In this document: positions 34,030-45,114 of the stretch, in pieces | How positions within the stretch are numbered: position 1 is the stretch's first letter | Layout: each line of letters begins with the position of its first letter | From: Pararge aegeria | Taxonomy: Eukaryota > Arthropoda > Insecta > Lepidoptera > Nymphalidae | Assembly: GCF_905163445.1 (NCBI RefSeq) | Contig: NC_053190.1 | Location: forward strand, 18,571,001-18,635,000 | Direction: 5' to 3' | DNA: 64,000 nucleotides | Program-made: the position numbers and the translations under genes | Notes under the pieces: generated by a model | Databases searched by the model: none | What the model saw: only the letters and a program-made list of their open reading frames with translations | What the model was told of the DNA's origin: nothing

Positions 34030-34110
34030 GTGATACAGAGGGCGCTGCTAGGCTACTTCCGGCGCGCTCGCCGCTCGAGGGCCAATCCAAGATGGCGACA
34101 ATATTAATCA
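34030..34110 (+). promoter_or_regulatory. Promoter-like or insulator-like motif cluster
   Basis: In 60 bp it has an insect CTCF-like gagggcgct (34038-34046), an ETS core acttccgg (34055-34062), CCAAT (34082-34086) and a YY1/Pho-type aagatggc (34089-34096). The ATG inside the last motif opens a 68-codon frame (34092-34298) that I do not recognise. Confidence 0.35.
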
Positions 34111-35379
34111 ATATTTCAACAACAGTAGGTACGCGGAGTACGCTGCTACTTATCACGAGACATCTTCTCGGTTTGAGCTTAGTCGCCCCGTTTTTCAAAG
34201 TGGCTGTAATTTTTCGCGACGATACGTTGCGGAGGCTTTACGCCGACTTTTTTCCTCCGAGAACTTTAGTCCGTTATCTGCGTTGTACCTATTGCTGATT
34301 GTCATTGAATAACTGTATAAAACTTAGGAAACTAATGAATGAGTCAATTATTCTTGCACACCTCTTTTCTACTGCTTTTCAGATTGTTTATGATGAAACT
34401 AGGGTTTTTTTTAAACGTATGTAGATACATTTAATTATTTAAAGTTATGCCCAACCGATTCGTAAATCAAAATTTTACTTTTAATATATAATAATAATAA
34501 TAACGTTTAATTCAAATAAAAAACCATAGCTACAACAATCACAATTATCTTATTTACTATATTATAAACTTAAATTGGCCAAACATATAAATAATAAAAA
34601 ATTAGGAATCTCCTAACTGAGGTAAATACCCTCTTGAGCACCTGGTGTGTGAGTGTGCACCAACCCAGTGCTCCATAAAGGGATTTTCCCATTTATTGGT
34701 TAATATTTTCAAAATATTAAATATAATATATAAGAACTAGTGAATTACAGTTAGGATGTACGTGTCTTAACGTAAGTGTTTGTATCGTCAATGATTTATG
34801 GTCATTATTGTTTCACAGACAAAAGAAAAGCGAATAAACCGAATAGGGCCAGATATGAGGATCATGAGACCTTGGGTTGAAGTGATTTTTCGGGCCAAAT
34901 TTTTTTTTACCTTATTAAAAAAAGAAAAGAAAAGAAAACTTTATTTGGATTTGGACAGACTAGAATTAAAATACAACTTAATAGTCTACACAACAATTAT
35001 AGGAACGGTGTGATCCCAAAATGGTCTTCACTCAGCATGTTTGCAGTGCCTGTTAAAGACACAGCGCTGATCTTCCGTGAAGCCAGACGTGATGTTTTCA
35101 AAATTAGTATTTTTTATTTCATTTGCTTTAAGCGTTGCCTACAACGTGCTTTCTGGTGAAGGAAGGTAGGTACTTCTAGTACTTAGCACAGGAACTTATC
35201 AAAAATTCCCGAGATATTACAATTATTAAGGCATATTAAGGAAGGGCCCTAAGATACTAAAGTCATATAGCTTGAATGTGCCATGAATCCGCATTTCCTC
35301 GGTAGATAAACGTTTTGACAGGTTCAAGTGTTTTTTTAATATTGTGTTTTAATTTTGTTTATGGCGTTTTATTTTTAAC

Positions 35380-35585
35380 AACTAGCCCTTGCCCGCGTTC
35401 TTAATCCGCGTTTATTGCGCTTTTTTACAAATCCCGTGGGAAGAGTTTGTTTTCGTGCGATAAAAGTTAATCTCCGTCCTTTTAACTGTATTTAGGCAAA
35501 AATTAAGTTTATTGGTGGCTCAGTTAGGGCGTTAAAGAAGCGCAAATAAACACACTTTCACATTTATAATATAAGTGAGGATTAT
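35380..35585 (+). mobile_element. Family E element, fragment
   Basis: 'tagcccttgcccgcgttc' at the left and 'cacatttataatataagtg' at the right are the family E termini. The interior is shortened. Confidence 0.55.
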
Positions 35586-35694
35586 TTATTTTTTTGCCAT
35601 TTTTATATTATAATATCACTCTATGAATAATAACATGATTAAAAAAATAATAGCTGGATTTATACCTATCTGTGATTTTAACCCCTAAACCGAC

Positions 35695-35815
35695 TCCGGC
35701 AAACAAGTCCCCTAGTGATCCGAGGCTTTCTATGCCCTCCTCCAGGGGCGCATGCGCGTGAGCACGCGGCAGCGATGCGCGCAGCGGGGCGCCTCGTTAC
35801 ACGAAGTTGACATAT
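35695..35815. other. GC-rich tract, unclassified
   Basis: 'aggggcgcatgcgcgtgagc' and 'gcagcgatgcgcgcagcggg'. It is single in the window and CpG-dense. No gene seen. Confidence 0.3.
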
Positions 35816-35860
35816 TATAATACTTTTTTAATACTCATATTTGGTTTGAGAGATGAACCA

Positions 35861-36162
35861 GGGATAGCCCAGTGGGAAGGAGCTCGACTTCACTTTCGGT
35901 GGGCCGAGTTCGAATCCTAGCACGCACCTGTAACTTTTCTATACTATGTTTTAAATAATTAAAATATATTTATCTTGCTTTAAAGTCGAAGAAAAACATC
36001 CTGAGGAAACCTGTATGGCTGGGAGTTCAACTGAATGGCTCAAAGGTGTGTGGAGTCTACCAATCCGCACTGGGCCAGCGTGGTGGCCTTTAACCCTCCA
36101 CATTACGGGAGGAGATCCGTGTACTGTGGTGGGCCGGTAACGGGTTGATATGATGATGATTT
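35861..36162 (+). mobile_element. Family A SINE, full length
   Basis: The head gggatagcccagtgggaagg, B-box gttcgaatcctagc, full body and tail 'gggttgatatgatgatgat' are present. Confidence 0.88.
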
Positions 36163-36324
36163 GTTTTAAAATAATTTGTTTATGCTAAAATTATTCTTAG
36201 CTATTGGGATTTCGTGTTAAGAAATTCTAGCCACATATTAGCCACAGGAAACAGGCGTTTTCTACCCTCGGAGAGTAATGAAGTAGCGTTAGTCTGGGTC
36301 CATCTATTTTGGTAGGTACTTAGT

Positions 36325-36590
36325 AGTGGAGCTTTTTGTGACAGAGCTTGTCCGGAAAAGTACTACCGCCTTGCTTATTTCTGCTGCCAAGCAGCGTTAC
36401 TGTCTTCCGATCTGAAGGGCATGCTAGTCTGTGAAATTACAGATACATGAGGCCTCAGGTTGATGAATACACGCCGAAAGTTTTTAGTTTTTCCTTACAT
36501 ACCCAGCGATGAGTTATTCTGTATATAGGCGATGGTTTTCCATTTACCATCAGGAGGGTGATATTAATGGCTAGAATCTGCTAAACTCAG
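36325..36590 (-). mobile_element. Family D element
   Basis: The antisense has 'gacaagctctgtcacaaaaa', 'aataagcaaggcggtagtac' and 'agatcggaagacagtaac'. Its start-side motif 'gatggttttccatttaccat' is at 36531. Confidence 0.65.
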
Positions 36591-37280
36591 AAAATACCAG
36601 TCGTAATTTTTGATAGAAGTTATTGGGTATTTAACATCACACTACGATCGGAGGCGAGCAAACTGGTTCTCGTCCATCATATTGATAAGATGATTATTCA
36701 AATGATAACATAATATACATTCAATATAGTATTCTAAATGTTTATCTGTACGTAATCCAAGTCACCCCAATCTAATAAAAACATTGCTAACTGCCGAAGC
36801 CCCACTGATGACGAAACAAACAAGACGAAGCCCCGGGAGCTGTCTCCACTCTCCAATCACAGAAGCACCGCGAATAAACAAGGAACCCCAAATTAAAACA
36901 TGTCCACATCAACCCTTTAAAATATTTCCATTTGTTTACTTTATTCTTTCTCGCTACCGGATTGTCTATGACACGGGAATCGTAAAATCACTAAACTAAA
37001 CTAAACTGCACTAAATATTGTCCGAAATGAAAATAGTATTTTTTCCTCAGATTTTCTTTAGTCCTAGCAATGTAGTGGGTCAATGATGATGATGGACTAT
37101 CTGTTCGAGTAAATGTTTATTTTCACTGCTGCATTCTTTAAAATTCACACAAATCTACTACAAACGAAAAAATATATAGGTATAAGTGTGATTGCGTTGT
37201 ACTGCGAAATACGCGCCGTGAATAAAATTTCTTTGTAAACTGGAATATATATTCCAAATAACCGCTGATGATTAAAATCG

Positions 37281-37587
37281 GTGGTAGCGCATTGGATAGG
37301 AGCTCGACTTCTGGGGCCGATTTCGAAACCCAGCACGCACCGCTAACTTTTCTAAGTTAGATACGTATGTTTTAACTTTTAAGTACCTTATTAAAATATG
37401 GCTTGCTTCAACGGTGAAGGAAAACATCGTGAGGAAAGCTGCATGCCTGGGAGTTCTACATAATTTGCTCAAAGGTGTGTGGAGTCCAACAATGCGTTTT
37501 GGACTACGGCCTTAACCCCATTCTTATTGTGGGAGGAGAACCGTGCTGTAGTGCACCGGTAATTGGTCGATGTGATGATGCTGATGT
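37281..37587 (+). mobile_element. Family A SINE, full length, diverged head
   Basis: The head tggtagcgcattggatagg, 'aacccagcacgcaccgc', 'caacggtgaaggaaaacatc' and the tail 'tcgatgtgatgatgctgatg' are present. Confidence 0.8.
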
Positions 37588-37694
37588 GAACCGCTGATAA
37601 AATACTTTTGCCTTACCAGATGAATGCTTATTAAATTCGATGACGAAATCCCCTATCCTGCTGCCTTTTATCTCCAGGAATTGGTACTGTCTTT

Positions 37695-38105
37695 TTCTAT
37701 TATAGACTAGCGTACCCAGCCCGCTTCGCCGGGCTCAATTTTGCTTTATTTTATTTAAACAATAAACTTGCATCAATTATTTTTTAATTTAAGTCTCATT
37801 ATATATTAAATCATTTATTTCTCTCTGTATTCATTCTCTTCTATTCTCTTCTCGAGCGCGTGAAGATTATTATCTACACCCATGTACACCCAACCAACAA
37901 TAGAATATCATCATAGTAAATAAAAGCTGTATTTGACAGTTTGACAGTTCAAAAATAGGAGTGCTCCGATCGTCACCAAACTTTACAGGATTACTCGCCA
38001 GGTCAATCCGTAGATTCCCTGAAAGTTTCATTGAAATCGGTCCAGCCGTTTCGGAGCCTATATGGAACATACCCACACACTTTCTTTTTTATCTATTATA
38101 GATTA
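37695..38105 (+). mobile_element. Dispersed element between tctattataga repeats
   Basis: The direct repeat tctattataga lies near 37697 and near 38092. The interior starts 'cccagcccgcttcgccgggc' and ends 'cagccgtttcggagcctat'. It looks like a non-autonomous element with an 11-bp duplication. The class is unknown. Confidence 0.5.
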
Positions 38106-38299
38106 TTTCTTTACGGGGGAACTTCAATGCGAGTTAGTGGGGTTAGGCTTCTGTTAGTGGTAATAACCGGGTAGAACAATGCCGATTTCCAGGATCCCAA
38201 TGCTTAACCCAGAAATAAACTAGGACTCTTCTTACCTCTAGTCAAACTTGCAAACTACTAAAGCAACGAGGTTGCAATGCAGGCTTATACGCGTACCGA

Positions 38300-38485
38300 T
38301 TTAAAAGGAAATCTCGACATTCAGCAAAATATGCACCGCCACATTACCCAGCCTCCACTCTCGCCGCGCAGGCGCGAGGCGGCCGTAATTGCTCCAATCT
38401 GCACAAGGCACGCGCTGCCTCGCTCGTATTTATTTATTTACTTTGTATTTACTGCAACACAAGGGAACGGGCGGACGAAAGTTTT
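38300..38485. promoter_or_regulatory. GC-rich single-copy island, candidate enhancer
   Basis: 'ctctcgccgcgcaggcgcga' and 'ggccgtaattgctcc' are followed by a forkhead-like run tatttatttatttac. It is non-coding by inspection. Confidence 0.28.
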
Positions 38486-39639
38486 CTAGTTATTCTTTTT
38501 GGTTACTATTAAAGGTTGCTCTCGTTTGTTGTTTTAATGATTGATGTTGCGACTGGCAATCCAAGCACCTAACTAGAAAAAAAAAACTTAAGCTGGCTGG
38601 GATAACACTATTCAAATCTTCTCGGAACAAAATTAGATTCTAACACCAGCTCATTCATCATAACATCAATCAATGCACAAAAGTCTTTTGTAGGGAGTTA
38701 AAAATACTAGGATCGTGTGCAATATATTTACTGTGGCTATGTGCCCCGCCCATTTTAACTTTGATACTCATTTAGTCATATGGATCTTTGACGATAACTT
38801 TCACACTGGCTGACTTGAGCTTTCTGCTCAAGGCAAATAGTATGCGACCACGTTCTTTCAACAAGCCATTTTATTCGCGAAGTCATTCCATAACAGATTT
38901 TGTCCATCACCTTCCTACGACTGGCTTGATGAAGTCTTTGAGTGTTGACATCTTCGGGGACACCATTGGAGCTTTGAATTTAGAAATAGACCTAACCCTC
39001 TACCTACCTTTTACTTTACTAAATTATAGGGCCTTCGAACGATATGCCCCATTTATATATTCTGCTCTTCTACGTATTGCCTCATTTTCTTATGGATATT
39101 TCTTAGTGCTCCCCGTTGGGTGAGGTAAGGTAGGGAAGAAGGTATTTGAATTAAAACGATTAGTAATTTCGGGCGATAAACTGCTTAAAGCGATCCAACA
39201 ATGTCGTCTAGATATAGCAATCGAGTGTTAGATGGTGCGGAGCGAAGGAGGACCTTACTGGCCTTAGTAATAAGGGATCTTCATATACATCCCATACATT
39301 GTCTCGACTCTCTCTAGGAGGTGTTGGCATTTACCACGAGATCTCAGGCGTTGAGCGTTAAGCGATTATATCCCTTATTTGTAATGTACTTGAAATAATA
39401 TTCCTACAATGGTGCACAAGCAGACAAAGCCGCACTCTGAGCGTGTAGCAGCCGGTAGCACAATATTTGTCTGGAGCGACTCAACATTACGGCGACCGCG
39501 GCTGAACCATGGACGTACTCCTTGGTAGTGACACCATCGTTTATAAATGTACAGGACTTTTTCTAGTATCATTAAATTTCGCTTTTAAAAGTATAGAGAA
39601 GAAGAAGAAACACTTCTTTGCTAGCAAAACATAAAGGAG

Positions 39640-39755
39640 AGTAAGAAGGCCAGTAAGAAGTTTACAGTAAAACACATTGTAGGCATGCAAAGGCGGCCTT
39701 ATTGCTGCAAGCGATCTCTTTCAGGCAACCTTTGTAAATAGGACTTACAGCAAGA
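39640..39755 (-). mobile_element. LINE 3-prime UTR fragment
   Basis: 'aaaggcggccttattgctgc' and 'gcgatctctttcaggcaacc' are the antisense of 14635-14802. Confidence 0.6.
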
Positions 39756-39899
39756 AAACGGTATAGTGCCAAGAATATGATAGTGGATATTATGTGTGAT
39801 ATTAAAATAATAAGAGCTTTGACATGACGGCGTAAGACAGTGTCAAGCCGCTAGCAGTGATAGCATACGAGTCGTAAAATCCGAAAGCCGAAAACTGCC

Positions 39900-40195
39900 A
39901 ATTATTCATGGTCTCGAGCGCAGTGGCAAGCGCTACGCAGAAGGTCCCGGGTTTTACCCTCGGTAGGGGTAATTTGAGAATTTATAATCAGCACGCTGGA
40001 CAGACGAGTTAGTGATCGCAGTAGATGTTCTCCGTTATATTTCCTTACTCACCTCGTACGACACCCACGCACTGTACGCCAGTGTAGCGCTGGTCCAAGA
40101 TTGGTAGCTCGCAATCGAGGAGTCGTTTTCGCACATCAAACTTTGTCAAAGTAAAACACCCAAATTCGCAATAAAGAATTTTGAATTTGATTTTG
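39900..40195 (+). mobile_element. SINE-like element with tRNA-like head and (TTTGAA)n-type tail
   Basis: The head gagcgcagtggcaagcgc and B-box-like 'cccgggttttaccctc' lead to 'gcaataaagaattttgaatt'. The ends suggest a SINE using a LINE tail, though the interior matches no other copy here. Confidence 0.45.
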
Positions 40196-40243
40196 AAAAA
40201 GAACCTACTGTCACTCGTTTTAGAGTCGTGTATTTATTTATTT

Positions 40244-40648
40244 ACTGTCAAAAGCTCGAACTGAAGATTTGTCAGCAAATTTGAGCTTTGAATTAGAAAG
40301 ACTCCCGTTCAGGGTTCACTCCAATCTTGATTTGCGGGAATAGGGTGTCTTTATCTATAGGTTTCGGTGCATCCCTTATTTAAGGAGCCCAGAAAACTTC
40401 ATGATATCTATAAAGTGGCCATTAAGCGTAGGCAGTGGTGAAGATCTTTTAAGTAGCTCCGATCAGGGTCAGAATTTACACAACCCTCTATAAAATTAAT
40501 GAAAAAATAATTGAGCTTTAATGCAATGCTTTTAAGATTGCGAACGAGCAAATGTTGTACTAAGGTTACTGTCAAAAGTCCGAACTGAAGAATTGTAGGT
40601 AAATTTGAACTTAGAATTAGGAAGACTCTCGTTCAGAGCATTCTTCAT
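40244..40648. repeat. 82-bp direct repeat pair, 324 bp apart
   Basis: The block starting actgtcaaaag and ending agactc(c/t)cgttcag occurs at 40244-40325 and 40568-40648 with scattered differences. Confidence 0.8.
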
Positions 40649-41100
40649 GATAGAGCCACATTCCGAGGCACGCCAACAAACCCGCGTTGGGCTGTTAATA
40701 TCATCAACTAATGCGAGATCTTATATCAAGAATAAGCAAACTTTTAGGCCTACATTCACAAAAACTAATCTAGGCAGGTCCGCCCCGATAAATAGAATTG
40801 TCTCAGCCTACAATTGTGAATTTAAAAAAGCAGATTTAGATATTTTTCACAATTCCGCTCTGAGTTATAAGCGCAAAATTAAAAAACTGTTTGTTACGTT
40901 ATCCTCTTTTATTTTTATTATTATTTTATTTTAGTTTGTAGTATCTTTTATATATTTTTTTTTTTAATTTATCTCTTTAGTTTTAGGTTCTGTATATTGA
41001 AGAACGTCTATATTTCATGATGCATGCAGAGTTAGCCTGTAAGTGGTGTAAAATATATAATAATTTTAAAACATTGTATATAACGTTGGCTTCCTAAATA
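40600..41100 (+). mobile_element. LINE 3-prime fragment with ORF2 C-terminus
   Basis: The frame at 40605-40934 reads ...TFTKTNLGRSAPINR, then a stretch to DLDIFHNS. It is similar in layout to the antisense fragment at 57557-57853 (FSNTNLGQFSPINR...EIDIFHDT). A T-rich UTR follows, ending in (aaat)n. Confidence 0.6.
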
Positions 41101-41139
41101 AATAAATAAACTACACACAATACGAAAAAAAATAAAAAA

Positions 41140-41290
41140 GGTAAAGGTACGATATGGACCAGTCCGAAAAGCTTGCGTTCCGTGGTGTTCGCCACATCGA
41201 GCGTGTGATTGGCCAAATCGTGGAGAAACACGAGCGCGGTCGCCCCGCGCCGTGTCGCGCGTCGTGCTGATAACGCGTTACTCCTCCACT
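41140..41290. promoter_or_regulatory. GC-rich single-copy island, candidate regulatory element
   Basis: Contains gtgattggccaaat (CCAAT on the minus strand) and 'gcgcggtcgccccgcgccg'. No coding match. Confidence 0.25.
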
Positions 41291-41389
41291 GCACTGCTTT
41301 GCTTCTCGGTATGTTTGCGTTTGAGGGGTGATAGCTTAATGATTAGGGTTTCGGGTTCCCTTACAGAACAGAGTTCGATATAAAAAAAT

Positions 41390-41525
41390 ATACTACGACA
41401 ATACACACATCGCCATCTATCACCAAAGTTTGCGAAGTTATGGGTACTAAGACGAGTGATGAATATGTTTTTATGAAAAATGTACATAAATACTTATAAT
41501 ACACAGATGGGTGTTTATCACCATC
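41390..41525 (-). mobile_element. Family C SINE fragment
   Basis: 'cgacaatacacacatcgcca', 'gttatgggtactaagac' and 'aatacttataatacacaga' are the antisense of family C. Confidence 0.7.
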
Positions 41526-41849
41526 TCTTTTCCGTACGCAAAGGGTAAAACGGGACCTTATTATTAAGACCCCTAATTACCAGGACTAGTTTGAGGCAGG
41601 CTCCCATACAGCAGACAAAAATAAACTTGCAGTGCAATATACTAGACTACATAAATAAAGTAATTCATTTAAGGGAAATTGTGTATAACTTTACAATAAA
41701 CTACCAGTTGATATCTTGGAGATGTCTCTGAAAACTCTCTATAATCGTAAACTTATAGAAAAGTCCTATTGTAGTATTAAGGACTACGTCAACGATAAAA
41801 ATGCTTGGGTGTAAATTATTACTCTTAACAGGTTGCCTCTTTAATAGTT

Positions 41850-41985
41850 TTAAATGATCATGTGAGATGGTGATAACAAAATGAACTCACGGCTTAGTCT
41901 TTTGTGGGCTTCTTTAACATTTCACCCACAAGCTTTTTTTATCATTAACGTAATCCTTTATACTATTTGCAGGACTCTTCTGCAA
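41850..41985 (+). mobile_element. Family F repeat fragment
   Basis: 'gtgagatggtgataacaaa' and 'tttatcattaacgtaatcc' are the reverse of motifs at 10505-10605. Confidence 0.4.
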
Positions 41986-42224
41986 GCTCAGTAGCAACTT
42001 TTAATTTATAACCGGAAGGGAGGCTGCAGTCGTGCAGTCCTTACCACTAGGCTATTAACGCTTTACTTACAGATTAACGTTCCTATAAAATGTAAACGCC
42101 AGTTGTTTTTTGAATTAGGCCTTTATCGGCATTATACAGCTCACCTATAGAGTTAGTTACTAAGTATCGCACGAAAGTGTTTGTCTGCAAACAGTATAAA
42201 ACAACGGCCCAGTGTCTCTATGTA

Positions 42225-42315
42225 GCCCCACGTAGCGGGGCGTGGCCGCCAGGGGGCGGGGCACTCTATATTTAGACTACGTCTACGACGTCTACTCTAC
42301 TCTAGACAAAAGGTT
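42225..42315 (+). promoter_or_regulatory. CTCF-like core next to a TATA-like box
   Basis: cgccagggggcggg (42247-42260) closely fits the CTCF core. A TATA-like tctatattta (42266-42275) lies 6 bp downstream, followed by 'gactacgtctacgacg'. It lies 2.7 kb upstream of the slp start. Function is inference. Confidence 0.35.
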
Positions 42316-42489
42316 TGCCAGGTGAGGCAGTGTCGGACCGTGTAGAGTTCTTGAGGTTACGTGTTTTCTTTTTTTAAACCGAACAGAGGACCGAAAGGTG
42401 CATGTTTCTGTAGAGGTGTAGGTATAACTTGTACCTACTACGGTAAAAGTCTTCAATCTGATTGAAGATTTTTGTTTTCTTTGTTAGGT

Positions 42490-42592
42490 CATCATCATCA
42501 TCATAACAACCCTTTAGCGGCTCACTACAGGTTACGGGTGTCTTCCCACAATGAGGCCGTAGTCCACCACGCTGGCCCAGTAAGGATGGCTG
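42490..42592 (-). mobile_element. Family A SINE 3-prime fragment
   Basis: (atc)n, then 'cttcccacaatgaggccgta' and 'ccaccacgctggcccag', are the antisense of family A. Confidence 0.65.
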
Positions 42593-42597
42593 GCCAG

Positions 42598-42916
42598 TAT
42601 GAATACTTATAATTGGAAAAAAAAACCAGAGTAACGTTCGCGAAGAATAAGAAATAGCCTTTGATAATTATGTTCAAAAGAGCAATCTGCTAAGTTTGTA
42701 TTTCTTCTCGGTAGAATCTGCCTTCGGAACCGGTGGTATAGCCACGACTTTACGTTTCAAAAGTCTTTACAGCAAAATCAATAAGGACGAAATGTTAGAT
42801 ACGTAGGATACTGTTAATCCCGGGAAAACTAACGTTTACGGTGGAAATTGAAACAATGCGGACGATGTTGCGAACATCAGCTAGTATATAATATAAAATA
42901 ACTAAAGTGAAGGTCT
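42598..42916 (-). repeat. Local duplication, copy 1 (family E/LINE composite)
   Basis: It ends in family E 'gcgaacatcagctagta' and includes a LINE 3-prime block ('ggtagaatctgccttcgg'). The match with 43737-44076 continues past the element end into 'ataatataaaataactaaag'. Confidence 0.75.
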
Positions 42917-43604
42917 ACTTATATTGTTAAGACTATGATGAGACGGTGACAAACATTTGAGTTGATTTCCCATGACAAGATTTTCTTGGAATACTAAACT
43001 GTTGTTCATAACGGCCTAATTTAAAAATGCACCAATATTTGCTAGTTTAATATGTAGTACTATATTTACGGGCCTTTATTATTATTTTCTGTGTTTAACC
43101 ATGTTTTGCAGATGAATTTTCTATTCCTTTCGTCGCTCCAGTCATAAACGTGTGATAAACGACTATAATACACCGGGAGGTATCTTTGCTTCGTTCGAGT
43201 CCATACAGGACTGAAGTATAGCGATAATGCAGTCATTAACACTGTTTGTCAATCAAGTATAATTAAATATATTTCTTCAAAACTATTTATTTATTAAATA
43301 ATAATTATCAACATGCTTGTAAAATTCCTAATTAATTTAATCTAATTAATATATTAAAATATCTGGCAAATTTGAATTTATTGTTATCAAAAGTTTAATT
43401 TTACCCACTTCATAAAACTACTTTAACACATGTTTGATAACGGATAACAAAGTCCTGAGTTCGATACCCGGGCCAAAAATTGTTAAGTGAACAAATACTG
43501 GGTTTTTCTTATAAGGTAATTAATTATTTAATAACCTTAACTTATGTACACTAGCAGATTTTATTTACCTACGATATAAAATTTATAAGTAGGTAGGTTT
43601 ATCC

Positions 43605-44076
43605 ATATTATTATAATAAATGTGAAAGCGTGTCTGGTTATTTATTTGTTTATTACCTACGTTAAGCAAAACTTCTGAACCGATCTTCATAAAATTTTGA
43701 ACATATAGGTACAGCTTGTACCCTGGAGATGGACATAGAATACTTATAATTGGGGGAAAAAATACCAGGGTAACGTTCGCGAAGAAAAAAAATAGCATTT
43801 TTTAAAATTATATTGCAAAAGAGCAATTTGCTAAGTTTGTATTCTTCACGGTAGAATCTGCCTTCCATACCACTGGTAGAGCCACGACTTGACGTTTCAG
43901 ATGTCTTCACAGAAAAATCGATATAGAGGAAATATTGCATCGAGATAACTTACATTCACGTACCTGACATGGGATACAGTTTATCCCGGGAAAACTAACG
44001 GTTACCGCGGAATTTGAAACAACGCGGACGATGTTGCGGGCATCAGCTAGTAAATAATATAAAATAACTAAAGTTT
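43605..44076 (-). repeat. Local duplication, copy 2 (family E/LINE composite)
   Basis: It includes 'attataataaatgtgaaagc' at the left and 'gcgggcatcagctagtaa' at the right. The section from 43737 on parallels copy 1, shared flank included. Confidence 0.75.
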
Positions 44077-44079
44077 CGC

Positions 44080-44860
44080 TCAACTTACATTATAAATAAT
44101 AATTTATCTTAATGATATAATTGAATAATTTATTAAGGGTAGCAATGACAAATTGTAGCCGCAACTCATTGTAGCATTACATCTGCAATGTTGTCGAACA
44201 CAATTAACAATCATTCACCATCCATAAAGAGTCACATCAAAACCGGTCACACTAAATAAATTCCTAAACTACGCGTGTAACATTAAAAAACAATGTTTAC
44301 TGCCCGTGATAAATGGAGTTATTTATATATTATAGCACAGCAAAAGTAACCCTTCGTTGAGCCACGGTTTTGTCGCAAAAGCGACTGCTACAACAAGCGA
44401 CAAAATTAAATTACCTAATCGTAATTCGAAACGCCCGACGGCAAGCTGTTTTAATTCATTTTACCTACATCCATATAAATCGTTTGTCTCGACGAATTTA
44501 GCATCCGCTTATGCGACAAGATCGTGGCTCTACGGCTACGAAGCCAAATACACAAAAAAGATTGAACGAATGAACTTTAAACGGAGCTAATGCAAAATAG
44601 CTTCTATTGATAAACGCTTAAGATATAATTGAATAGCAAGAACAAGTTTGTTTCAGCTAACAGAAGACAAAAAACAATGTTTACAACCCATGATGAATCG
44701 AGTTATTTTATAACGTAACCCTCAGCCCTATCAAAAGTGTAACTCAACGTGGTAAAAAGCTTGCAGAATTCACGTTTCTACATAAAAGTTGCAATATGGT
44801 TTCTATTGTCAAGACAATAAGGTAGAAGTAGATGGTAAAAACAAGATTGTAGTTAGTGCG
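44080..44860. promoter_or_regulatory. Upstream region of the slp-type gene
   Basis: No repeat recognised. It contains several taatt cores. The core promoter probably lies close to 44800-44870 but no clear TATA box is placed to prove it. The 77-codon frame at 44357-44590 is not recognisable. Confidence 0.3.
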
Positions 44861-44967
44861 TGCGTTCGTGGATTCGGAATAGGTGGGGTTCGTCGCCTGG
44901 GCGTAACCAGAGGCGGGGCCTCGCCACCAGTCGTAGAGGCACCTTAGTACGGAGCGAGCGGCTCGAG

Positions 44968-45114
44968 ATGCCGCACAACTATGAGTCCTCCGAGTTTCGC
45001 GATCCGAGACTTATTGCCGGAGGCCTCGTCGCGATCCCCTTCACCCTCGGACACGGAACTCGACGTAACCGGCACGGAAACACCCCCGCCGGGCTCCTCA
45101 ACAACGCCGGATGA
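44968..45114 (+). other. Upstream ORF overlapping the slp start out of frame
   Basis: The ATG at 44968 (context gagATGc) is 13 bp before the slp ATG. It opens a 48-codon frame that ends at 45114 inside the slp coding sequence. If the transcript includes it, slp translation needs leaky scanning. Confidence 0.4.

Noticed and set aside
38788..39123. 111-codon plus frame
   Set aside because: No family signature, no plausible gene context and no splice or polyadenylation support. Possibly an old transposon read in the wrong strand.
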